Below, piece by piece: positions 42,353 through 51,165 of a stretch of DNA of 64,000 nt. The DNA lies in assembly GCF_002161175.1 (NCBI RefSeq), contig NZ_NFMA01000005.1, positions 62,001-126,000 on the forward strand, in the 5' to 3' direction. A model generated the notes under the pieces. The model searched no databases. It saw nothing but the letters and a program-made list of their open reading frames with translations, and had not been told where the DNA came from. The number at the start of each line of letters is the position of its first letter. The stretch's first letter is position 1. The translations under genes were made by a program, and so were the position numbers. This DNA is from Flavonifractor sp. An100. Lineage in GTDB: Bacteria > Bacillota > Clostridia > Oscillospirales > Oscillospiraceae.

Positions 42353-43186
42353 TCAGGGCCGCAATAGGCTTAAAAACTTTTCAATACGGATTCCTTTATT
42401 TTTTTCCATCTCATCCTGCTCCAGGAAAATCAGGCGTTCCAAAACCTCCATTGCCTGCCGCACAGCAGGGCAAAGGCCATTACCGGCCAGCAGTTCTCCC
42501 ACCAAAACGGCGGAAAACAGATCTCCAGTTCCGGGAAAATGGACCTTAATAAAGCGGTACGGAAGGGTGAAATACTCCTCCTTCTGGTGGTCATAGCCCC
42601 AAACCACATGGGCTCCGGTCTCCTGCTCCACACCGCTGGTCACCACGATGGACCGTGGCCCAAAGGCCCGCAGACCGTCCACAACTTGCCGGGCTTCCTT
42701 CTGACTCAGCGCCTCCTGGCCCTGATACAAACCGGTTAAAAATTCCGCCTCAGTCTGGTTGGGAACAATTACATCCGCCACTCCAATGAGTTGGCGCATA
42801 TTTTCTACCGTCTCCTGGCTCACACCATTATAGAGCTTTCCCTCGTCCCCCATAATGGGGTCGGTCATCACCAGCAGCCCCTCTTTCCGCTGGCTGGCAA
42901 TAAAGTCCCGGATAATCCCAACCTGGGCTGCGGAGGCCAAAAATCCAGTGGTGATGCAGTCAAACTGGAATCCCAATTCCTTCCATACATCAATAGCCTT
43001 TACCATATAATCTGTCGTGTCTAAAATGGTAAACTTGCCATAGTCCAGGGTATTGGATACCAGAGCGGTAGGAAGATTATATACACTGTGTCCGAAATTG
43101 GACAGCACAGGTAGCATCGCAGCCAGCGCTACCTTCCCATATCCAGGCATATCATTGATTATTAAAATGTTTTTGCTTTGCTCCAT
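42353..43186 (-). CDS. Pyridoxamine kinase (PdxY/PdxK-like)
   Basis: The product is 277 aa, a ribokinase-fold enzyme. ILIINDMPGYGKVALAAMLP is the N-terminus, MTDPIMGDEGKLYNG is the substrate loop, VIVPNQTEAEFLTG is in the middle, and KVHFPGTGDLFSAVLVGELL holds the anion hole and catalytic Asp. It phosphorylates pyridoxal-type vitamers for PLP salvage. The start at 43186 (MEQSKN) has GAAGGAAGAG upstream; the frame reaches 43249. It lies between addA and an alpha/beta hydrolase gene, with gaps of 36 and 28 bp, hence one operon with addAB. Confidence 0.88.
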   Translation of the reverse strand: MEQSKNILIINDMPGYGKVALAAMLPVLSNFGHSVYNLPTALVSNTLDYGKFTILDTTDYMVKAIDVWKELGFQFDCITTGFLASAAQVGIIRDFIASQRKEGLLVMTDPIMGDEGKLYNGVSQETVENMRQLIGVADVIVPNQTEAEFLTGLYQGQEALSQKEARQVVDGLRAFGPRSIVVTSGVEQETGAHVVWGYDHQKEEYFTLPYRFIKVHFPGTGDLFSAVLVGELLAGNGLCPAVRQAMEVLERLIFLEQDEMEKNKGIRIEKFLSLLRP

Positions 43187-43214
43187 AGATGTTCTCTTCC
43201 TTCTTCCCAGTTCT

Positions 43215-43898
43215 TTAGCCCTTCGCCAAAAATTCCAGTACCAAGGCATTAAAAGCCTCCCACTGATCCCGGGCCAGGAAATGGGTCCCAGGCAAGATGG
43301 ACAGGCGGCTGGTGGGGATAGAGGCAGAAATCGCCCGGGTATGGGCCTCCTTGATCATATCCCGGTCTCCGGCGACCACCAAGGTGGGCAGGCGCAGCTT
43401 TCGCAGCTCCAGCAAAGAGATATGGGGCTGATGAACCATAAGTTCCATCCGCTCCAACTTTGGCTGGGCGGTGGGGTCAAAGTGGGAACGGACTTTTAAG
43501 GAGGCCCACCCCAGCTCAATGGGAAGCTGGGTGGTGCGCTTCACCCCGGAGGGGTCCAGATTTGCTCCGTTTAAAATTAGTTTGTCAATATACTGAGGAT
43601 ATTGAAGGGCAAATAGCAGTGCAATGTTTCCACCGTCTGAAAACCCCAGCAGGTGGCACTTTTCAATCCCCAGCTCATCCAAGAAGTCCTTTAAATCCTG
43701 GGCAAACTGCTCCAGGGTAAAGGGAGCCTCTCCCCGGGGGGATTCACCATGCCCTCGGGTATCTACCGCAATGACTCGGTAATGGGCGGAAAAAGGGGCC
43801 ATCTGATGTTCAAAATAGGTGTGGTCTCCTCCGTTCCCATGAAGTAGAACTAGGGGAAACCCACTCCCCTGCTCCATATAATTTAATTTAATATCCAT
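43215..43898 (-). CDS. Alpha/beta-fold hydrolase
   Basis: The product is 227 aa. LVLLHGNGGDHTYFEHQM is the oxyanion segment, AVDTRGHGESPRG follows, the nucleophile elbow is LLGFSDGGNIA (Ser in GFSDGG), VVAGDRDMIKEAHT contains the acid, and LPGTHFLARDQ the catalytic His. The full Ser-Asp-His triad suggests an active esterase or lipase. Substrate unknown. The start at 43898 has GGAGGAGGAG upstream. It separates addB from addA together with the kinase gene. Confidence 0.9.
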   Translation of the reverse strand: MDIKLNYMEQGSGFPLVLLHGNGGDHTYFEHQMAPFSAHYRVIAVDTRGHGESPRGEAPFTLEQFAQDLKDFLDELGIEKCHLLGFSDGGNIALLFALQYPQYIDKLILNGANLDPSGVKRTTQLPIELGWASLKVRSHFDPTAQPKLERMELMVHQPHISLLELRKLRLPTLVVAGDRDMIKEAHTRAISASIPTSRLSILPGTHFLARDQWEAFNALVLEFLAKG

Positions 43899-43945
43899 CT
43901 GTCTCCTCCTCCCGGCCTCTACGTCCTGTGGCACCCGGGATTTTT

Positions 43946-46900
43946 CTATTTCTCTGCTCTGAGTTTCGAAATCGCTTCTGCTTGCGCCGCCTCCTCAGAC
44001 AGGCGCTCCCAGAAGTCCTCAGCCCCAATGCTGTTCAGCCATCGGCGGCAGTCTCCTCCCCGGCCCTCCTCAAAGTGGCAGGCCGCGGCGTAATCACAGT
44101 AGCGGCAGGCATTCTTTTCCGGACCGCGCCAGAAGGGGTCGGCGGCAATATTGCCCTGGGCCAATTCTTGACAAATATCACCCAGCACCCGTTGAATATG
44201 CTTTCCCAGCTTTCCTAGCTGCTCGGCGGTGGCCAGAGCGTCGCCAGTAATGGCTCCTGTACTCTTGGATACCCGGAGAGGTAAAAACCGATACCCATCC
44301 TCACCGGTCTGCTCCATGGCCTGGAGCACCTCAGGCTGGTCCAAAACCAGTCCACTGCGGATCAGTTCCTTGTCCAGCGCCTTTCGCCAGGCCTCCTCGC
44401 TCATGCCGCGGCTGCCCCGAATCACCGCATCTCTGGCCGGTAAGTACAAAACTCCGGCTCCTTCGATTGGAAGGCCATACAACTCCTCTCCCTTTTCTTC
44501 CAGGGTAAAGAGATACAACAGCATCTGAAGTCCAAGCCCATTGAGAACTTCCGTCAGATCAAAGGACTTTCGGCCTGTCTTATAGTCCACCACCCGCAGA
44601 TATAACCTACCATTATGAACCCAGCCATCTACCCGGTCCACAAACCCAGACAGGCGGATGGTGACTCCGTCCTGGGTAAATTCCACTGGTGGGAGATCAC
44701 CGGAGCGGCCAAAACCCAATTCAAAGGAGATGGCCTTAAACTGGGAATGAAACAGCTCTTCGGCCACATTCTCCACCACCGCTTGGACCGACCGCAGCAG
44801 GCGTCCAAAGAGATAGCGGAACCGCTCACTTTGACTCTCTAAACCACCCAGCTCCTGGGTTACATATTGGTCCACTGCCTGTTTGGTCAGTTGACGCAGG
44901 CGCCGCTTCTCGTCCTGCCCCATGGCAGGCTCCAGTCCTGGCAACCTGGTCTGCTGAAACAGCTCGTCCTGGAGCACATGTTCCAACACATAGTGGACAA
45001 AGGTTCCGTACTCAGGCGCTGTAAAGCCTGCTGGCTTGCGGGGTTCTGCCTGGAGACCATAGCGCATGAAATAAGAAAAGTGGCAGGATTTATAGCGGTC
45101 CATCCGAGAGGCGGACATAGCCACCTGCTTTCCGTACAACCGATGGGCCGCATCTGGAGAGAGCCTCCCCCGTTCCCAAGTAATTGCCTGCTCCAACCGC
45201 CGCACCGGCTGACGGAAGGAAGGAATCTGTCCTAGAACTCGGCGTATCTGAGGACTTTGTCCCGCCCCTTCTAGGGCAGGAACCGGTGACTGGAGGCAGA
45301 AGGGCTCAGGGAAGTCCGCTTCATGGCTGACCTTCAGGTCGGAAAAAAGCACCTGTAGTCGCTCCGCTAAAAAGCTGGGCCGGCGTTCCTCCCCTCCAGC
45401 ACCACGCACCGGCCAGGAAACCAAAAGATGTTGGCTCGGCCTAGTACAGGTAAGGTAGACTGTAGTCATCTCACGGTACAGCATCTCCTGGGCAGAGCTA
45501 TTCAGCTCCAAGCCGTAACTTGCCAAACACACCCGGTCCTCATCGGACAGCAGTCCCGGGGCGGTACTCACCATGGGGATGGAACTGTCGTCCGCCCCTA
45601 ACAAAATCAGCACCTTCACCCGCTGTCCTGTCTGCCGAACGCTCTCCCCCGCTGTCACCCGGTCCAGGGAGACGGGAATGGTTCCAACATCATATTGAGA
45701 TAGGACCAGACGGAACAGACCGGAAAACTCCTCCAAATCCAGGGGAGCATCCCCCAACAGAGCGGCGCACTGCTCCAGTCCTCCACATAAGATCTTCCAC
45801 AGCTGGCGGTACTCGTCCGCTAGGGTTGGCTCTCCCCGTTCTTTTAGTGCCTCTAAGCGCTCCTCCAGCCGCTGAGGCAATCCAATTTCCACCATAAATG
45901 TGTAAAGTGCAATTACTTGTCCACATCCGGTATGGTTGGTATTTTTTCGCAATTCTTCCAGTGGCGCCACAACTCGCCGCCTAATTTGATCCAGCTTTTG
46001 GAGAAGGGAGCGATCTGTCTCTTCCATGGGATATCCATAGCCCTTTGGATGCCAGCTCCATTCCTTGCTCTGGGTCCAGCGGCTCCCTTTGATGTCCCAT
46101 TTCAGCACATAGTTTTCCAGTAAATCCTGCTCCTCCTGAGACAAATCGGTCAGCCCAGTTTTTAAATAGCGGAATACATCTTCGTAGGTGTAGCCTCCGG
46201 CCACCACATCTAAGGCAGCCGTCACCAGTGCCAGCACTGGCTTTTCCAAAATATCGGTCATCACCGAAGAAAACACCGGGATTCCGTACCGTGGGAAGAC
46301 GGATTCGATTAAATTCCGATAGGTGCTATAATTGCGTGCCGCCACGCCAATATCCCGGAAGCGAATCCCCTCTTCCCGGACCAGCTGCAATACACGGGCG
46401 GCTGCCCACTCCACTTCAGAGCGGGGACCAGCCCCGCAAAACAGTTCCACGGCTCCGTGGCAAAGGTTTTCTGTCTCCAGGGATGGAGCAAATAGGCATT
46501 TCTCCAACCGCATCAGGGCGGGTACCTTTCCCAGCCCACCATTGGAACAGAACTCAATCCTGTAAGAAATTCCCAGTGTTTGCGCCAGACGAAGGAGCTG
46601 AGCTGCTGTTCTTCGCGCCGGTGAGAAAATACCCACCCCTCCATCCGTTTCCTCTAAATGATCACAGGTGAGGACAACAGTGACTTGATGGGCCTGCCCA
46701 AGCAGCAGCCTTACGATCTCTCGCTGCTGGGGAGTGAAATCGGTAAAGCCATCCAGCCAAATATCTTTTCCAGCCGCCCAGGGAAATTCCTTCAGCTTAT
46801 CCGCCGCTCGTGTCAGCCGGTCTCTGGGGTCAAAGGCGATTTGGGCGGTCAACGCGTCATAGGCTCCGCAAATCAGGCCCAAATCACGCAGCTTGTCGCC

Positions 46901-47338
46901 CTCCTGCTCCCCCAACTCCTCACCCGCCCGGATCAATGCCTCCGGAGGCACACAGCAGCTTTTCAGCTCATCTACTGTGGCCAAAAGAGATTGGAGAAAG
47001 GTCGGCCGGCGAGAGGGCTGACGGTAAATGGTCAATTGACTGGCCACAGACTGGACCGCATGATACATTAGCAGGATTCTTCCTCCGCCGTCCAGTTCTT
47101 CCTCTCCCAGCCCTACCGCCCCCTGGAACACCCGATTGGCCAATCGGCTAAAGGAGAGCACCTCGGCATACAGGGAGACACCGGCTCCGCCAGCACGACA
47201 TAATGCCCGCTCCGCCTGGTGAGACTGCTGTTCTGGGACCATCAGGACCTGGGGGCGGTCTGTCCCCTGTTCACACAGCTGCCGGAGCAGCAAGCTGGTT
47301 TTTCCTGATCCTGCCCGCCCCAATATCAGTTTCAGCAC
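43946..47338 (-). CDS. addB: ATP-dependent helicase/nuclease subunit B (AddB)
   Basis: The product is 1130 aa from a GTG start. Walker A is LGRAGSGKTSLLLRQL at residues 6-21. The nuclease domain has FVDRVDGWVHNGRLYLRVVD and YKTGRKSFDLTEVL. The iron-sulfur cysteines are CHFSYFMRYGL and, near the C-terminus, CRYCDYAAAC, giving the four Cys that staple the nuclease. AddB recognises Chi-like sequence and supplies the second nuclease. It is the first gene of a four-gene group ending in addA. AGGAGGGAG lies 6 bp before the GTG. Confidence 0.95.
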   Translation of the reverse strand: MLKLILGRAGSGKTSLLLRQLCEQGTDRPQVLMVPEQQSHQAERALCRAGGAGVSLYAEVLSFSRLANRVFQGAVGLGEEELDGGGRILLMYHAVQSVASQLTIYRQPSRRPTFLQSLLATVDELKSCCVPPEALIRAGEELGEQEGDKLRDLGLICGAYDALTAQIAFDPRDRLTRAADKLKEFPWAAGKDIWLDGFTDFTPQQREIVRLLLGQAHQVTVVLTCDHLEETDGGVGIFSPARRTAAQLLRLAQTLGISYRIEFCSNGGLGKVPALMRLEKCLFAPSLETENLCHGAVELFCGAGPRSEVEWAAARVLQLVREEGIRFRDIGVAARNYSTYRNLIESVFPRYGIPVFSSVMTDILEKPVLALVTAALDVVAGGYTYEDVFRYLKTGLTDLSQEEQDLLENYVLKWDIKGSRWTQSKEWSWHPKGYGYPMEETDRSLLQKLDQIRRRVVAPLEELRKNTNHTGCGQVIALYTFMVEIGLPQRLEERLEALKERGEPTLADEYRQLWKILCGGLEQCAALLGDAPLDLEEFSGLFRLVLSQYDVGTIPVSLDRVTAGESVRQTGQRVKVLILLGADDSSIPMVSTAPGLLSDEDRVCLASYGLELNSSAQEMLYREMTTVYLTCTRPSQHLLVSWPVRGAGGEERRPSFLAERLQVLFSDLKVSHEADFPEPFCLQSPVPALEGAGQSPQIRRVLGQIPSFRQPVRRLEQAITWERGRLSPDAAHRLYGKQVAMSASRMDRYKSCHFSYFMRYGLQAEPRKPAGFTAPEYGTFVHYVLEHVLQDELFQQTRLPGLEPAMGQDEKRRLRQLTKQAVDQYVTQELGGLESQSERFRYLFGRLLRSVQAVVENVAEELFHSQFKAISFELGFGRSGDLPPVEFTQDGVTIRLSGFVDRVDGWVHNGRLYLRVVDYKTGRKSFDLTEVLNGLGLQMLLYLFTLEEKGEELYGLPIEGAGVLYLPARDAVIRGSRGMSEEAWRKALDKELIRSGLVLDQPEVLQAMEQTGEDGYRFLPLRVSKSTGAITGDALATAEQLGKLGKHIQRVLGDICQELAQGNIAADPFWRGPEKNACRYCDYAAACHFEEGRGGDCRRWLNSIGAEDFWERLSEEAAQAEAISKLRAEK

Positions 47339-47370
47339 GGTTCTCCCTCCTTTTCATTTCGTTTCAGGCT

Positions 47371-47376
47371 ATTGTA
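47371..47376 (-). promoter_or_regulatory. Extended -10 element before addB
   Basis: On the minus strand TGG-TACAAT is an extended -10 lying 33 bp before the GTG start; upstream -35 (TTTTTT) is poor. Confidence 0.5.
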
Positions 47377-47429
47377 CCATACTCTCTTCTACAAAAAAAG
47401 ATATTTCTTTCCCCTGACTCTACTGACAT

Positions 47430-47472
47430 TTAAAACTCCGGCCGCCAGACTACCACAGTCCAGCGGCCGGAG
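47430..47472 (-). terminator. Terminator of the AGCS symporter gene
   Basis: A 10-bp GC-rich stem (CTCCGGCCGC, 47436-47445, with GCGGCCGGAG, 47463-47472) is followed on the minus strand by TTTTAAATG. It lies 17 bp past the symporter stop. Confidence 0.8.
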
Positions 47473-47489
47473 CACAGATCGTTCTTTCA

Positions 47490-48935
47490 TTAGTTCCAAA
47501 AATCAGTTTGATCTTTTAATCCAATGGAGGCAGCCTTAAACACCGGGTTCTTGCCGGCTTTTTTCTGAAGCACATAATCATCCAGAGCTTTTAGGGCAGT
47601 GCTGCCCAGAATCACAATGACCGGCAGATTGATCAGTGCCATAATGCCCATCAGCACATCAGCAATGGCCCACACCAACCCGAACTCCAGCTGAGCCCCT
47701 AGGAAAATCGCCACAACCGCACAGATCCGGAACACATTCATAGGCTTCTTTTCCAGGGTACGTCCGGCCACATAATTCAAGCAACCCTCGCAGTAGAACA
47801 GATTGCCCAGCAGCGTGGTAAAGGCAAAGAGAAGCATCGCTACAGTGATGAAATACGGTCCAACAACTCCAAACACCGAAGACATGGATGCCTGCACATA
47901 GGAGATGCCGTCCTCCATGGAGATGTCAGGGGCCACTCCGGAACACAGGCACATCATAGCAGTGGCGGTACACACCAGAATGGTGTCGATAAATACCGAG
48001 AGCATCTGCACCAGTCCCTGCTTCACCGGGTGGGATACATTGGCCGCCGCAGCCGCATTGGGCGCTGAGCCCACGCCAGCCTCGTTGGAGAACAGGCCAC
48101 GTTTGACTCCCTGCATCACAGCTGACACGGCGAAGGCACTGAAAATCGCCTTGAAGTCAAAGGCACTCTGGAAAATCTTCACCAGCACACTGGGCAGCAG
48201 TTCCAGATTCATGACCATGACTACCAGCGCCATCAGAATGTAAAGAACGCCCATTACCGGCACCAACACGCCAGTGACCTTGACCAGCCGTTTCCCGCCG
48301 CCCAAAATACAGACCGCTACCAGGATAGCCAAAATCGCGCCGCCAATCACGGTGGCCAGATTCATTTCCCGGCCCATAATAGTCACCATTGCCTTTTGGT
48401 AAAAAGCGTAGCCCTTCATCGTGGTGATGAGGTTAAAGGAGGCCAGCATATTGAAGCCTCCGGCGTAGGTTGCAATGAGGGCCACCGCAAACACCACGCC
48501 CAGTCCTCGGCTTTTCAAGGCCGCCTGAATGTAGTAGGATGGACCGCCGTAGCTGCCGCCATTGGGGTCACGCTTTTTATAGATCTGAGCCAAGGTACTC
48601 TCAACAAACGCAGTGGCTCCTCCCACGATGGCGATCAGCCACATCCAAAACACCGCACCATAGCCGCCAATACAGATCGCACTGGCCACTCCCACGATAT
48701 TGCCCGTACCCACTCGGCTGGCGGTGGAAACCATCAACGCCTCAAACGCAGAAACCGCATTTCGGTCGTTGCTCTTTTCTCCTACGACCCGGACCGACTC
48801 ACCTAGCAGTCGCAGCTGAATCAGTTTTGTGCGCAAGGTGAAGTACAAGCCAACTGCCAGCAAAAGAATAATCAGCAGATAGCTGTACATGAAGGTACTG
48901 ATGGTATTGATCAGCCCCGAAAACGCCTCGTACAT
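47490..48935 (-). CDS. Alanine/glycine:cation symporter (AGCS family)
   Basis: The product is 481 aa with about 11 helices. AGCS hallmarks: ALMVSTASRVGTGNIVGVA (substrate and Na+ site), GAVFWMWLIAIVGGATAFVE, and FSNEAGVGSAPNAAAAANVS. It imports alanine or glycine with Na+ (or H+). It is monocistronic, with its own promoter and terminator. It is another Na+-linked system along with the Mrp-like module and the decarboxylase. Confidence 0.95.
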   Translation of the reverse strand: MYEAFSGLINTISTFMYSYLLIILLLAVGLYFTLRTKLIQLRLLGESVRVVGEKSNDRNAVSAFEALMVSTASRVGTGNIVGVASAICIGGYGAVFWMWLIAIVGGATAFVESTLAQIYKKRDPNGGSYGGPSYYIQAALKSRGLGVVFAVALIATYAGGFNMLASFNLITTMKGYAFYQKAMVTIMGREMNLATVIGGAILAILVAVCILGGGKRLVKVTGVLVPVMGVLYILMALVVMVMNLELLPSVLVKIFQSAFDFKAIFSAFAVSAVMQGVKRGLFSNEAGVGSAPNAAAAANVSHPVKQGLVQMLSVFIDTILVCTATAMMCLCSGVAPDISMEDGISYVQASMSSVFGVVGPYFITVAMLLFAFTTLLGNLFYCEGCLNYVAGRTLEKKPMNVFRICAVVAIFLGAQLEFGLVWAIADVLMGIMALINLPVIVILGSTALKALDDYVLQKKAGKNPVFKAASIGLKDQTDFWN

Positions 48936-48991
48936 AAGCTCTTCCTCTCTTTTTTTAATTGGTCCCCGCTCTCCACTTCGGAGTTCTCTTT

Positions 48992-49020
48992 AGTATATCA
49001 TAAGCCTCCTTTTTTTCCAA
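48992..49020 (-). promoter_or_regulatory. Promoter of the AGCS symporter gene
   Basis: On the minus strand TTGGAA (49020-49015) is 17 bp from TATACT (48997-48992), with an extended TGA before the -10. It begins 18 bp after the sigE stop, so symporter and sigE are separately transcribed. Confidence 0.75.
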
Positions 49021-49037
49021 CCTTTTTCCTATTTTCT

Positions 49038-49760
49038 CTACATAAGGCGCAGGATTTCTTTTTTCAAGCGGGCAATGATCCGCTTTTCTAGTCGGGAAAT
49101 GTAAGATTGAGAGATTCCCAACTGATCGGCGACCTCCTTCTGAGTCTGCTCCCGTTTGCCTTCCAGCCCAAAACGCATGGTAATAATGGTCCGTTCTCTC
49201 GGCTCCAGGTGGTCCATAGCCTGCTGGAGCAGCTGCCGGTCCACATCCGCTTCAATAGGACGCATGACCAAGTCCCCATCTGTCCCCAAAATATCGGACA
49301 ACAGTAGCTCGTTGCCGTCCCAGTCCGTATTTAGCGGTTCATCAAAGGACAGTTCTGTCTTCTGATTGGCAGTTTTACGTAGATACATTAGGATTTCATT
49401 TTCAATGCAGCGGCTGGCGTAGGTGGCTAATTTAATGCTTTTTGCTGGCTGATAGGTGCCCACCGCTTTAATAAGGCCAATGGTACCGATGGAAATGAGA
49501 TCTTCAATATTTACTCCAGTGTTTTCAAATCGACGTGCGATGTAAGCCACCAGACGCAGGTTATGTTCGATCAATTGGTTCCGGGCCTGCTCATCTCCCT
49601 GTTCCAGACGGGCGATCAGCTCCCCCTCCTCCTCCCGGCTTAGGGGGGCAGGCAACGTATCGCTCCCTCCGATGTACATGACTTTTTCCGGCAAACACAG
49701 TCCAAAACGGGACAGCCATTCCGCCAGTTTTTTCCTCCAGCGGACCACCCAAATGCTCAT
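49038..49760 (-). CDS. sigE: Sporulation sigma factor SigE (pro-sigma-E)
   Basis: The product is 240 aa. The N-terminal pro-sequence ([20 protein letters not shown]...) leads to the processing region [17 protein letters not shown], which matches the YIGG site cleaved by SpoIIGA. Region 2 is [20 protein letters not shown] followed by [14 protein letters not shown], and region 4 is [20 protein letters not shown] with the helix-turn-helix [17 protein letters not shown]. SigE is the early mother-cell sigma factor. It overlaps spoIIGA by 4 bp. sigG, often next in Clostridia, is not here. Confidence 0.96.
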   Translation of the reverse strand: MSIWVVRWRKKLAEWLSRFGLCLPEKVMYIGGSDTLPAPLSREEEGELIARLEQGDEQARNQLIEHNLRLVAYIARRFENTGVNIEDLISIGTIGLIKAVGTYQPAKSIKLATYASRCIENEILMYLRKTANQKTELSFDEPLNTDWDGNELLLSDILGTDGDLVMRPIEADVDRQLLQQAMDHLEPRERTIITMRFGLEGKREQTQKEVADQLGISQSYISRLEKRIIARLKKEILRLM

Positions 49761-50641
49761 GCTACTCCGTCCTTTCCATCCAATGCACCAACCAAGGCCC
49801 GGTAACCGCCCCCATCTGACACCGGTGTAGGGGACATAGCCACCACATAGGGACCTAGCTCCACTCCATTTAACCGCACCTGATCCACACGCACCCCCAA
49901 CAGCAGTCCACACTCTACACCAATGCAACGGTAAGGAAGCAGACGAAACCGTCCCTTCCAGTCCCCCCTCCCTAAGCGGGCCAAGCCACTGGCAGGGTCG
50001 CTCAGGTCCTCTCCCACGGGTCGGTTCTCTCTTGGAAACAGCTCCTTCAAGCTGTCTCCATCCGCAACAATTACCGGCCGTCCGGAAGCTGGATCGGTGA
50101 GGGTGTTTCCAGTATCCACCAGGGCCATCAGTTTAACCTGCCGCCCCCTTAACGCCAATTCTAAGGACAGAAGTTCGCCGGACTGGACTGTATGCCGTCC
50201 TACGCGGCGAAATACCAGGGACAACACTCCATAACAAACTGCTGCCGATAGAAACACTATTTTTATATCCATAGGGGAATACAAGACTCCCCGATTGCCC
50301 AGTGTCAGCCCCTGTCCGCCCATCAAACTGATGGCCACCACACCGCCGCCGAAGGCACAGGCCAGAGCTAAAAAAATGATCCCCTGCCGCAACAGCCTTC
50401 GGCTGCCGCCGTAGGCCACCAACAGCATCCCAGCCGCCGAAGCCACCCGGCACAGTGGATGGCTTAAAAACATCAGGCCAGGGAGAAACAGGGCCACCGC
50501 ATACAGTCCGCCTAATACAGCCCCAATCCCGAACCGAATCCGATGTAGAGGCTCCCCTGCCAGACGGGCCGCGCACAGCAACAGCAGATAGTCCACCACA
50601 GCGTTGAGCAAAAACAGAGTGTCTACATAGATCACTGTCAC
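49757..50641 (-). CDS. spoIIGA: Sigma-E processing peptidase SpoIIGA
   Basis: The product is 294 aa from a GTG start ([20 protein letters not shown]). Five N-terminal membrane helices (residues 5-150) are followed by a cytoplasmic aspartic protease domain with LVDTGNTL, catalytic Asp 176, and [18 protein letters not shown]. It cleaves pro-SigE on a signal from the forespore (SpoIIR). GGGGGAGGGAAG lies upstream. spoIIGA-sigE is the conserved spoIIG operon. Confidence 0.95.
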   Translation of the reverse strand: MTVIYVDTLFLLNAVVDYLLLLCAARLAGEPLHRIRFGIGAVLGGLYAVALFLPGLMFLSHPLCRVASAAGMLLVAYGGSRRLLRQGIIFLALACAFGGGVVAISLMGGQGLTLGNRGVLYSPMDIKIVFLSAAVCYGVLSLVFRRVGRHTVQSGELLSLELALRGRQVKLMALVDTGNTLTDPASGRPVIVADGDSLKELFPRENRPVGEDLSDPASGLARLGRGDWKGRFRLLPYRCIGVECGLLLGVRVDQVRLNGVELGPYVVAMSPTPVSDGGGYRALVGALDGKDGVA

Positions 50642-50685
50642 CGTGCTTCCCTCCCCCTGTGTCTTCGGTGTTCTCAGCAGACCTT

Positions 50686-50743
50686 ATTATAGGGGCTTGA
50701 CCTGGAAAAATCAGTCAGAATCCGGCAGGGATTTTTTGTCGCA
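50686..50743 (-). promoter_or_regulatory. Candidate Spo0A-dependent spoIIG promoter
   Basis: On the minus strand TATAAT (50691-50686) is preceded at 21 bp by CTGACT (50718-50713); the long spacing recalls the Spo0A-dependent spoIIG promoter of Bacillus, with 22 bp. A near-match to the Spo0A box, TTTGTCGCA, lies at 50735-50743 on the plus strand. A weaker one, TTTTGTCAA on the minus strand, is at 50780-50772. The match is by eye. Confidence 0.45.
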
Positions 50744-50771
50744 TCCCCTCCCCCATCCTAGGCACCCTATA

Positions 50772-50800
50772 TTGACAAAACAGTAACATCGAATTATAAT
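50772..50800 (+). promoter_or_regulatory. Consensus sigma-A promoter of the padR operon
   Basis: TTGACA (50772-50777) and TATAAT (50795-50800) are perfect and 17 bp apart. The -10 lies inside the left arm of a large palindrome, and the start of transcription falls near its centre, so binding there should block RNA polymerase. Confidence 0.88.
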
Positions 50801-50830
50801 ATCGTTAGACGATATTATAATTCGATGTTA
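50784..50830. repeat. 47-bp palindrome (21-bp arms, 5-bp centre) over the padR promoter
   Basis: The left arm is TAACATCGAATTATAATATC plus G (50784-50804), the centre is TTAGA (50805-50809), and the right arm (50810-50830) is the exact complement, with no mismatch. It covers the padR -10 and ends 20 bp before the start codon, with the Shine-Dalgarno between. Most likely it is the operator for PadR autoregulation. It is much longer than typical PadR sites, so two dimers could bind side by side. Confidence 0.8.
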
Positions 50831-50850
50831 TAAAAAGGAGGGACACCACC

Positions 50851-51165
50851 ATGGGGGGCAAAAGCCGTGGGCCGCTGACGGAGCCCATGTTTTACGTCTT
50901 GATGTCCTTTCTGAAACGGGACATGTGCGGCACTGAAATTACGGAATTTGTGGAGCGGCGTACAGGTGGTCGGGTACGCCTGGGCCCCGGCACGCTCTAT
51001 ACTTTGCTGGGAAAATTCCAAGATGAAAAACTGATTGAAGAGACGGAAGTGGACGGACGAAAACGCACCTACCACCTCACATCCAAAGGCCGGAGCGTCT
51101 ATCAAGAGGAATTGGATCGGCTGCGGCAATGCGTCCAGGACGCCGACGAGGAGGAGTTGCCATGA
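50851..51165 (+). CDS. PadR family transcriptional regulator
   Basis: The product is 104 aa. The PadR winged helix is clear: GPLTEPMFYVLMSFLKRDMC, then RVRLGPGTLYTLLGKFQDEK and LIEETEVDGRKRTYHLTSKG, with a C-terminal dimerisation helix. It belongs to the short subfamily 2, which usually represses a neighbouring membrane-protein operon and responds to a drug or other small molecule. Its stop overlaps the first DUF2812 gene (ATGA), so it is co-translated with the genes it probably controls. AAAGGAGGG lies 9 bp upstream. Confidence 0.94.
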   Translation: MGGKSRGPLTEPMFYVLMSFLKRDMCGTEITEFVERRTGGRVRLGPGTLYTLLGKFQDEKLIEETEVDGRKRTYHLTSKGRSVYQEELDRLRQCVQDADEEELP

